Below are positions 54,618-61,855 of a DNA stretch of 64,000 nt, in pieces. This stretch comes from Rivularia sp. MS3 (GTDB taxonomy: Bacteria; Cyanobacteriota; Cyanobacteriia; Cyanobacteriales; Nostocaceae): the NCBI GenBank assembly GCA_019192545.1, contig JAHCMI010000033.1, positions 23,300-87,299 on the forward strand, in the 5' to 3' direction. The translations under genes were made by a program, and so were the position numbers. Numbering within the stretch: position 1 is the stretch's first letter; every line of letters begins with the position of its first letter. The notes under the pieces are model-generated. The model did not search any database. It saw only the letters and a list, made by a program, of their open reading frames with translations, and was not told the origin of the DNA.

Positions 54618-54980
54618 TTAGTATAGAAATAATGGCTCTATATCGTACTCTATAGATAACTTCTTCAAAATGCAACGAACTTTATCTATTTCCACAGCTT
54701 CATCTTCAATAATTAAAGGTAGATATTATTTAATCATTCTTTTTGCTTGCAGGAAATTAATATTTGCGATTTGAGACAAAGCTTTTATATGCTCTTTGTT
54801 GTTAGAGTCAGCAGAACATAAATACATTTTGTATTTAGTTGTATCCTGGAAGATTGCTGGCATATAAGTAGTGACTATAACCCATTTCTTACATTGATTG
54901 CAGAATGCACCTTGGATTCTATCTTGAATCTTTTGCTCAAGATTAGCTCCACATTCTTCACATTTTTTGAAATCAATCAT
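54618..54980 (-). pseudogene. Zinc-ribbon plus L7/L12-like domain protein, interrupted by one TAA
   Basis: The track reports 84 aa ending at 54726. The N-terminus is a zinc ribbon (CEECGANLE ... CNQCKKW). After the TAA the same frame runs on without another stop as YLPLIIEDEAVEIDKVRCIL and KKLSIEYDIEP to a TAA at 54618. Together with the preceding KALSQIANINFLQAKRMIK this makes a beta-alpha-alpha-beta pattern like the ribosomal L7/L12 C-terminal fold (...KxIxxxxxxLxxAKxxV...). A GAA to TAA change between K84 and Y86 would explain the break. The upstream part may still be made as a truncated zinc-ribbon protein. No function is known. Confidence 0.6.
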
Positions 54981-55140
54981 TTTATTACTTTTATTTTTTA
55001 ATAAAACAGGTTAACTATCAATAATTTTAAAATTTTTGTAAACCTCAAAAATAAATCTTAAGTTACGACAGCCACTAAAAATTAGGGCGTAATGCCGAAG
55101 GCACCAAGCTTTGCTTATCGCTTTTTTTATATAGTAAGTT

Positions 55141-56067
55141 TCAATAATTCTCAGCTTTCTCTATTGCTGTTTCCTGCCATTCTTTATAAGTTTTATTAGT
55201 ATCTATAATTTTCCATGCTGTACGTCCGTTATAGCTTGCTCCAGAGATAGTATCGGCTGCTGCACTAGGGCTTGTAAAAGAAATGTCTTCTTGAAAAACT
55301 AGATATGCTTCATCTTGACTGTTAATTAATTTACCCTCTTTAATTAGCTGTTGGCGTATTTCCCAACTTCTTTTAGATAAAGATTTGACACCTTCTTTTC
55401 GCGCAGTTGAGCCTCTTAGTACAATAAATTCACCATCTATTTCTTGAGCTTTTGCTTCTGCTCCAGATGCTTTCATATAAAATACGGGTGAAATAGTTTG
55501 AAACTCGATTTTATCATTATCATTATCTATGAATTCATTTGTAAAAATTGGTTTCGGTGCAGCAAGAGTAAACGAAAACCCTAATACTGGTAACAACATT
55601 TGAACTTGAGATAGAAAAAAATCCATATCAGCAGTATCAGATTCAGGTAAAGGAGGTATTTCCGGAGCAGTACTATTATTAATAGTTCCTCTTCTAGCTT
55701 GCTGTGCCAATCTAATCAATTTGCTTTCAAGATAACGGATATGCGATTTTGTTAAATTTTCGTCTTTACTAATAATCAATGCTGTTCGAGTCCAAAAATC
55801 TTTATTTTCGTCTTTATTATGTTCGGTTAACCTTTTAAAAACGTTGTCGCTTTCACCAATATATATTTTTTCTCTAAGCGGATTATCTGGATCTTCACCA
55901 GCTAAAATATAAACACCTGTACGCTTAGCTTCCATACGTGTAGCTAATTCAGGAAGTTGCGATCGCGGTGCTACAATCACTTTACCAGTCCAGTTAATAA
56001 TTTCTGCTGTCAAGATACTATTAGGTGTTCCTTCCACCAAGAAGATTCTAATAGTTTTACCTTTCAT
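55141..56067 (-). CDS. GIY-YIG nuclease-domain protein with DUF4357
   Basis: 308 aa. The GIY-YIG motif is TGVYILAGE ... KIYIGESDNVFKRL (about residues 50-80), followed by a helix with a conserved EH (TEHNKD). A middle linker precedes a C-terminal DUF4357 domain (LIKEGKLINSQDEAYLVFQEDISFTSPSAAADTISGASYNGRTAWK), a pattern typical of proteins that sit in restriction or mobile-element loci. It probably acts on DNA. The gene lies close to an RM system, so it may be part of the same accessory island. Confidence 0.85.
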   Translation of the reverse strand: MKGKTIRIFLVEGTPNSILTAEIINWTGKVIVAPRSQLPELATRMEAKRTGVYILAGEDPDNPLREKIYIGESDNVFKRLTEHNKDENKDFWTRTALIISKDENLTKSHIRYLESKLIRLAQQARRGTINNSTAPEIPPLPESDTADMDFFLSQVQMLLPVLGFSFTLAAPKPIFTNEFIDNDNDKIEFQTISPVFYMKASGAEAKAQEIDGEFIVLRGSTARKEGVKSLSKRSWEIRQQLIKEGKLINSQDEAYLVFQEDISFTSPSAAADTISGASYNGRTAWKIIDTNKTYKEWQETAIEKAENY

Positions 56068-56106
56068 ATTACTTATATAGACTTCTACTTAGATAAAGCT
56101 CACCCC

Positions 56107-56496
56107 TCAATCATCCTCATACTCAGCCCAAGAATTAGCAGTTTCCGACACGGCAACCTTAATTTTCACTCCTTCCGGCAATTTTTTCTTCGTCTCGTCG
56201 TATATATATTTAGCAATCATCTCCGCCGTGGTTTCGTATTCGGGAGGCATGACTTCGTTAAGCACGCAATGATCTAATCCTCCTTTGGTGACATCTTTTT
56301 TTGCCCAACGTAAACTTCTAAAATCAGCAACCATCACGGGATGAGGACAAAATTCTGAAGAGTGTAGTTTGGTGCTAATAGCTTCAATCCGCACTGTATA
56401 ACTATGCCCGTGCATCCTACCGCAAGGACCATCATAATCTTTGATGTAATGGGCGCTATCAAAGCTAAATTCGGTAACAAGTTTCCACTTAGGCAT
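56107..56496 (-). CDS. queD: 6-carboxytetrahydropterin synthase (QueD family)
   Basis: 129 aa pterin-fold enzyme of queuosine/7-deazaguanine synthesis. Zinc ligands lie in FSFDSAHYI and GRMHGHSY, the catalytic Cys in CGRMHGHS, and the LDHCVLNEV and VSETANSWAEY motifs complete the site. The start ATG gives MPKWKLVTEFSFDSAH. In accessory islands QueD homologues sometimes supply DNA 7-deazaguanine modifications, but no dpd genes are seen here, so ordinary tRNA queuosine is the simpler reading. Confidence 0.9.
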   Translation of the reverse strand: MPKWKLVTEFSFDSAHYIKDYDGPCGRMHGHSYTVRIEAISTKLHSSEFCPHPVMVADFRSLRWAKKDVTKGGLDHCVLNEVMPPEYETTAEMIAKYIYDETKKKLPEGVKIKVAVSETANSWAEYEDD

Positions 56497-57030
56497 CTTA
56501 AGTCTCGCTTCGTTGCTGATAGACTAATCTGAAGGTAAATAGTCATTTGTCTACGCTGCTATCTTATCTTATTAAGCCTTTTATGGTTCTCCTGTATCAT
56601 TTAAAAAATCTCAAGTTGACTATAAACCCAGTTTTCTTGAAAAAATCCTTCTTTTTAATTTAATCTTCTTGATACAAATTGAAAAATACAAATACTCTGC
56701 GGCATAACGTTTCGATGTCAGTGATATGTATCACTTTGAATTGAAACAATATTATAGGTCATATAAATTTGAAATATAGATTCATAATCATCTAAATAAC
56801 TATTTCTTCATTAATCAGAATACACAACTAATTTGATGGTTTTTGTTTTTCAAATTCTGTCAATGAATTGACAATTATTTTCTCCTCAAAACATCCGGAA
56901 CCTTCAAATAACTGCATGTAGTTATAGGTGTTCGTTGGAATGTTATGCATAACTAATTAAATCCGCCCCTATTTATATATAGAAACGGATTTAAAGTTCA
57001 TTTTCTATAATAACAAATCAGGAAAAAATC
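56497..57030. other. Promoter region of the nitrogenase-associated small gene
   Basis: Gene-free. It contains the perfect 12-bp palindrome GTTATGCATAAC (56942-56953) and just after it a hairpin TAAATCCG ... CGGATTTA (56958-56993) that ends 37 bp before the ATG. Confidence 0.5.
56942..56993. promoter_or_regulatory. Palindrome and hairpin upstream of the 95-aa gene
   Basis: GTTATGCATAAC is a perfect dyad (12 bp). The adjoining TAAATCCG/CGGATTTA arms (8 bp, 20-nt loop) form a possible leader hairpin. A transcription-factor site plus RNA structure is inferred. Confidence 0.35.
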
Positions 57031-57318
57031 ATGACAAGCTTTACTCAATTCAAATCTGAACAAGACTTTCTTTCTCCTGTTCGTCAATGGCTGGATTCTC
57101 AAGAAGTTAAAAATGCTAAATTAGCTCACTTACTCTGCAAATCAATTCCCGCGCAATGTCCTTTTGAACGCGATATTGTTGTTTTTGGACGTAAACTATT
57201 TCACATTCCTCCAATGTGCAAATTAAATCCTCTTTACGAACAAGTTGTAAGTTTACGTTTTAAAGCTTTGTGCTATCTTGCTGACGAATGTGGTGAAGAT
57301 ATTACTGCTTATTGCTAA
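57031..57318 (+). CDS. Mo-dependent nitrogenase C-terminal-family protein
   Basis: 95 aa. The sequence HLLCKSIPAQCPFERDIVVFGRKLFHIPPMCKLNPLYEQVV holds the conserved Cys residues of the family called Mo-dependent nitrogenase C-terminal, widespread in nitrogen-fixing and other cyanobacteria and of unknown function. A CAGGAAAAAATC leader precedes the ATG. Its stop codon overlaps that of the convergent histidine kinase by four bases. Confidence 0.8.
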   Translation: MTSFTQFKSEQDFLSPVRQWLDSQEVKNAKLAHLLCKSIPAQCPFERDIVVFGRKLFHIPPMCKLNPLYEQVVSLRFKALCYLADECGEDITAYC

Positions 57319-58565
57319 GAATTGATTGGTAATTTTACACTTATTATTGTTCCTTCTTCTAAGTTGGATTTAATTATCAATTCACCATTATGAGATTCTA
57401 CTATACGTTTAACTATTGCAAGCCCCAATCCCGTACCAGAGGATTTTGTTGAATAAAAAGGCTTAGTTAATTTCGGTAAAACCTCTGGGGATATGGGTTC
57501 TCCTCCGTTGCAAATGTTAATCGATACTTGTTTTTGTTCTTCAGAATTATCAAGTTCTAACTGAATTTTTACGGTTTCTCCCACGCTTACAGCTTCACAA
57601 GCGTTACGCACAAGATTAATTACAATTTGTTTGAGTTTATCTTTATCCCCCATTACTTTTAACTGAGTTGATGGGGGATAATATTCTATCTGCCGTTGGT
57701 TTGCTGCTGGTATCATTCGCAGCGATTCTAACATTTGAGAAATAAACCAATTAATATCAATTTCTTCTAAATCTAATCTCTGAGGTTTTGCATACAGCAA
57801 AATCTCTTTCAGCAATCTTTCTAATCTGTCTGCTTCTTCTAAAGCTAAAGAGACTCGCATTTGAGAAGCAACTGAATTATCTATTTTTTTAAAATAATTC
57901 AAACCCATTTTCATCGTAGTAAATGGATTGCGAATTTCGTGAATAATCCCGGATGCAAATTCCCCAATTGCAGCCAAACGTTCTTTTTCTACAAGTTTTG
58001 CTTGCGCTACTTTTAGTTCTTCCGTTCTTTTGGCAACTTCAGCTTCTAATATTTCGTTAAATTTGCATTGTTGCTGATAAAGTTGATAATTATCAATTGC
58101 AGTTGCCGCACGCTCGGCAAATAATTCGACAATTGCCACTTCTTCAGAATTATATTTACGGGGCTTTTGGTGAAACGAACAAATTGTCCCGATAACTTCC
58201 CCTTGAGAAGTGCGTAAAGGTACTCCTAAATAAGAACGATATCCTTGTGGTACTGCACCGTATTCTGTACAAGTTTTAGTATCATCAACTGTAAGGCTTT
58301 TTCCAGTTTCTACTACTGTTCCAGTCACAACACCGTGCAAAGAATAAGTTTTGTCATAATCCTCAAGCTCTATACTGCTTGCAAGAATTTTGTCAAAATC
58401 CCCTTGACAAAAGGTAACCACAGACCAATCAATAGTAATTAGCTTGCTGACACTTATAGCAATTTCTTTTAAAAATTTTTTGAGTTCTCCATCTCGGTAA
58501 CTAAGAGATGATAAAACTTTCAAAGTTCGCTGTTTTTGTTGCCAATTCCGAGATTCCAATTGCAT
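57315..58565 (-). CDS. GAF-domain sensor histidine kinase
   Basis: 416 aa soluble kinase. A GAF domain spans about residues 25-160 (TGTVVETGKSLTVDDTKTC ... YLGVPLRTSQGEVIGTI). A coiled coil (EAEVAKRTEELKVAQAKLVEKERLAAIGE) leads to the H-box FASGIIHEIRNPFTTMKMGL with the phospho-accepting His. The ATPase has the N-box IVINLVRNACEA and the G-boxes GTGLGLAIVKRI. No membrane segment, so the signal is cytoplasmic. The nrrA-like regulator is transcribed divergently 240 bp away and could be the partner, though this is unproven. Confidence 0.9.
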   Translation of the reverse strand: MQLESRNWQQKQRTLKVLSSLSYRDGELKKFLKEIAISVSKLITIDWSVVTFCQGDFDKILASSIELEDYDKTYSLHGVVTGTVVETGKSLTVDDTKTCTEYGAVPQGYRSYLGVPLRTSQGEVIGTICSFHQKPRKYNSEEVAIVELFAERAATAIDNYQLYQQQCKFNEILEAEVAKRTEELKVAQAKLVEKERLAAIGEFASGIIHEIRNPFTTMKMGLNYFKKIDNSVASQMRVSLALEEADRLERLLKEILLYAKPQRLDLEEIDINWFISQMLESLRMIPAANQRQIEYYPPSTQLKVMGDKDKLKQIVINLVRNACEAVSVGETVKIQLELDNSEEQKQVSINICNGGEPISPEVLPKLTKPFYSTKSSGTGLGLAIVKRIVESHNGELIIKSNLEEGTIISVKLPINS

Positions 58566-58808
58566 AGATTTTTCCTAAATAATTATTTAATAGTATTAAT
58601 TTTGATTAATTTTGCAATATTTTATTGACGCAAACTAATATTTTTCCCAGTGATATCAATATTTTTTCCAATAAATATAAATAATATACAATAATTTTAC
58701 TCAGATAAAAGCGATGCTATTGTAACATCAATTATTAAACAGGAATCATGATATATACATAGAATCAACACAAAGAACAATTTTATATAATTAGCATAAA
58801 TTACTTTT

Positions 58809-59486
58809 ATGACAGCGCACATTTTATTGGTAGAAGACGAAGTTAAACTCGCTAAATTTGTTGAATTAGAATTAGGTTTTGAAGGCTATCAAGTCAGCGT
58901 TGCTAATGACGGATTAACTGGGTTAACTATGGCACGCGAGTCAAGTCCCGATTTAATTCTTCTAGATTGGATGCTGCCGGGAATGACTGGTTTAGAGATT
59001 TGCCGACGACTGCGAAGCACGGGGGATAAGGTACCGATTATTTTGATGACTGCCAAAGACGAAGTTAGCGATCGCGTTGCTGGTTTGGATGCAGGTGCGG
59101 ATGATTATGTAGTAAAACCGTTCAGTGTAGAAGAGTTGTTAGCAAGAGTAAGGGCACGCATTCGCAGGACTTCCGAGGAAAGCAGCGAAGATAATTTAGA
59201 ATTTGAAGATTTAAAATTAAACCGCAGCACTAGGGAAGTTTACCGAAACGGACGATTGATTGAATTGACAGCCAAAGAATTTGATTTACTTGAATATTTA
59301 CTTTCCCATCCCCGACAGGTGATAACACGCGACAGGATTTTAGAAGAAGTCTGGGGTTACGACTTTATGGGAGACTCCAACATTATTGAAGTTTACGTGC
59401 GTTATCTACGGTTGAAATTGGAAGCCAATAAAGAAAAGCGATTGATTCAAACAGTTAGGGGTGTGGGATATGTGTTGCGGGAGTAA
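58809..59486 (+). CDS. nrrA: OmpR-type response regulator, NrrA-like
   Basis: 225 aa. Receiver domain with the acidic pocket (VEDE), phosphorylated Asp in [10 protein letters not shown] (about residue 52), the Thr/Ser switch MTAKDE and the Lys in VVKPF. The C-terminal winged helix shows [23 protein letters not shown] and [19 protein letters not shown]. The N-terminus [22 protein letters not shown] matches NrrA/Rre37 as I remember it, the regulator linking nitrogen starvation to glycogen catabolism and heterocyst development. The nearest upstream NtcA-like match is GTA-N8-TAT at 58722-58735, one base off the consensus GTAN8TAC, so NtcA control is only suggested. Confidence 0.8.
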   Translation: MTAHILLVEDEVKLAKFVELELGFEGYQVSVANDGLTGLTMARESSPDLILLDWMLPGMTGLEICRRLRSTGDKVPIILMTAKDEVSDRVAGLDAGADDYVVKPFSVEELLARVRARIRRTSEESSEDNLEFEDLKLNRSTREVYRNGRLIELTAKEFDLLEYLLSHPRQVITRDRILEEVWGYDFMGDSNIIEVYVRYLRLKLEANKEKRLIQTVRGVGYVLRE

Positions 59487-59548
59487 TTTAGAGAGGGGGG
59501 AGAGATTACCAATCCAAAATTCAAAATCTAAAATCAAATAATCAAATT

Positions 59549-59617
59549 GTAGGGTGTGTAACGGCTTGAATATTTATCAAAATAAATTACAAATTGGAAA
59601 ATGCCGTTACGCACCAT
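59549..59617. repeat. 69-bp element, copy A (GTAGGGTGTGTAACGG ... CCGTTACGCACCAT)
   Basis: The ends are imperfect inverted repeats. The reverse complement of 61750-61818 is the same length (69 bp) and nearly identical, so the two copies face each other around the HEAT gene. A shorter relative lies at 46245-46291. Confidence 0.75.
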
Positions 59618-59654
59618 TAACTTATGGTAAAACGACATATTTCTAATTATTTCT

Positions 59655-59761
59655 TATGTATTTAACCTTTGACCTTTAACATCTAACCTTTAACCTTTCC
59701 TATGTATTTAACCTTTGACCTTTAACATCTAACCTTTAACCTCTAACCTTTAACCTTAAAA
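59655..59761. repeat. TTTAACC heptamer array with a duplicated 46-bp block
   Basis: Units of TTTAACC/TCTAACC/TTTGACC type. The block TATGTATTTAACCTTTGACC... (46 nt) starts at 59655 and again at 59701. As at 24779 and 25406, the array runs into the 3' end of a minus-strand gene. Confidence 0.85.
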
Positions 59762-61179
59762 CTACCTTGTTCTCAACAATTGTACAAAAGTATCGCTAAC
59801 GGTATGGTCTTTAGTATCGGCTGCGTAATCTATCAACTTTTCTCGTAAATCTTTAGCTTCATTCAAAGGTAACAAAGTTGCCAAGAGAAAATAAACTCCG
59901 CGAAAACGCGGGTCGCCGATGTTATCAATTAATCTAGATTCTGCTTCATTTCCATCACCGAGGAAGGTTTGAACGATAAAGTAATCCATAATTTTATCGT
60001 GACGAAAATACCATTCTTGCTGAGGTTCACCATCGGAATTTTGCCACTGACGGCTGACAACCATTTTGTATTTTTCGTCTTCCATACAGAGTAATTCGTT
60101 GTAAAAATCATCATCTGGTAAAGCACTTTCATCATTAACCCGCATTTGATAAACTGCTTCGGAAAACTGTTTGAGAGGAAATTTCCTAAAGCGTATGCTG
60201 CACTACTACGAATATCCGAGTCAACATTTTTATTTTTGAGAATGTCAGCCATATCTTTAACGTAGGGTTTGGCAGCATTCCCCATCTTTCCCAAAGCAGA
60301 TGCTGCACTACTACGAACATTTACATTAGCAGTTGTGTCTTTAAGAATATCAACGATATCTTTAACGTAGGGCTTGGCAGCATTCCCCATATTTCCCAAA
60401 GCAGATGCTGCACTACTGCGAACATTCGAGTCAACCGATTTATCTTTGAGAATATCGACAATATCTTTAATGTAAGGTTTAGCAGCATCTCCCAGATTTC
60501 CCAAAACATATACTGCACTACCACGAAGATTTGTGTCAACAGATTTATCTTTGATTAAGTTGAGGATATCTTTAACGTAGGGTTTGGTAGCACCTCCCAA
60601 ATTTATTAAAACAGATGCTGCACTAACACGAACATCTGAGTCAACCGATTCATCTTTAAGAATATCAGCGATATCTTTGATGTAGGGTTTAGCAGCATCT
60701 CCCATATTCCTTAAAGCGTATGCTGCTTTAAGACGAATATCTGAGTCAACCGATTTATCTTTAAGAATATCAACGATATCTTTGATGTAGGGTTTAGCAG
60801 CATCCCCTATATTACCCAAAGTTTTTGCTGCATCAATAAAACGAATATCTGAGTCAACAGACTCATCTTTGAAAAGTTCTTTGAAAGTTTTGGCGGCTTG
60901 TTTGGCAACATCCTCCGGCTTCTTAAGTAAAGGTTTTAAATCTTGAGCTTCGTATCTAGCTAATTGCTTTAAAGCATATTCCTTCACTTCATCATAATCA
61001 TCATCCAAAGCAGCCACGATACCGTTAATCTGCCACTGCTGCGGTTTCGGTTTATTTACGTTTCGAGCATTTACCCAAGAAAAGGAGAGAAAAAATACAA
61101 GTAGAAATGTAATTGGAAAAAGTAGAAAAGGGTGTTTAATTAAGCGCTGATATTTAACCATAATTGGGGAATAATACAA
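59762..61179 (-). pseudogene. HEAT-repeat protein joined out of frame to an NTPase-type C-terminus
   Basis: Two track ORFs overlap. 61179-59929 (frame 1) starts with a signal/anchor segment (FLLFPITFLLVFFLSFSW) and seven HEAT-like units of about 39 aa (KPYIKDIVDILKDKSVDSDIR then AASALGNMGNAA). At about 60170-60185 the sense switches to a second frame: FPLKQFSEAVYQMRV, then LLCMEDEKYKMVVSRQWQN, WYFRHDKIMDYFIVQTFLG and GDPRFRGVYFLLATLLPL, ending near 59762. That tail is the kind of C-terminus found on large NACHT/STAND or HEAT proteins (RHDKIMDYF). The frame-1 continuation (NFLSNSFPKQF...) is nonsense by comparison. Either one base was lost or gained, or two gene ends were fused. Confidence 0.7.
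60200..60900 (-). repeat. Tandem 117-nt HEAT-coding repeats
   Basis: About six to seven units encode GDAAKPYIKDIxDILKDxSVDSDxRxxAAxAL. Adjacent units are very similar at DNA level (for example ATATCTTTAACGTAGGG recurs on the plus strand), which makes copy number unstable and signals recent expansion. Confidence 0.8.
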
Positions 61180-61855
61180 AACTATTGGATTCCCGAAAGT
61201 GTAATTTTTTATTCAACTGTAAACGTAATTTTATTTACGATGCTAAAAGAATACAATTTTTTAAGTATTATTCCGGATGGCTTGAATATCTTGTTTTGGA
61301 AGAATATTTCTGTTTATTTCCTTCCTCTGCGTACTCTGCGCCTCTGCGGTTTTTTTTATCGGTAATTTTCTTTAATAAACGAATTAATTAGCTTTATTTT
61401 CAGCATCTAATTAAACATAATACTCTTCCATTCGAGCATAATCTTCACGACGTTCTTGTTCGATATATTTCATCATCGTGCATTACTATCTTTTATACTT
61501 GTTTTGAATAATTTTTAATCGGGTTTATGTTTGTATTTGATATTTTTATTATAAAAATATGGTAGAAAAAACTCTGCGCTCCTCCGCGCTTACCTCCGCG
61601 TTTCTTTGCATTAAAAATATATAGTTCCCATAGAAAAGGATTTGATATTAACAGTTTTTACAGAAGATGGTTTAGGTAAATAACCGCAGAGACGCAGAGT
61701 AATCAGAGGTAAGAAGTAATGAGAGAGTTTTCGTTTTCTCGGTAAGTTCATGGTGCGTAACGGCATTTTCAAATTTACAATTTATATACAAAAATATTCG
61801 AGCCGTTACACACCCTACAAGCAAGAAAGGTTAAAGGTTTTAATTTCTAACTCTT
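61180..61855. other. Gene-poor stretch with dispersed repeats
   Basis: Contains CCTCTGCGTACTCTGCGCCTCTGCGGTTTT near 61324-61356 and the opposite orientation AACCGCAGAGACGCAGAG at 61681-61698, a common cyanobacterial repeat, plus copy B of the 69-bp element. A 21-codon minus-strand ORF (61411-61476, MMKYIEQERREDYARMEEYY) looks protein-like but is too short to support as a gene. Confidence 0.5.
61750..61818. repeat. 69-bp element, copy B (inverted)
   Basis: ATGGTGCGTAACGG ... CCGTTACACACCCTAC; the inverted partner of 59549-59617. The ends are imperfect inverted repeats. Confidence 0.75.

Noticed and set aside
56107-56496. queD as part of a DNA 7-deazaguanine modification system
   Set aside because: No dpdA-K-type genes are nearby; ordinary queuosine synthesis is sufficient.
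58722-58735. NtcA site before the nrrA-like gene (GTA-N8-TAT)
   Set aside because: One base differs from GTAN8TAC and spacing to a -10 box could not be fixed, so it is mentioned but not listed as a site.
61411-61476. 21-codon minus-strand ORF MMKYIEQERREDYARMEEYY
   Set aside because: Looks protein-like, but it is too short and has no context to support a gene call; possibly a remnant.
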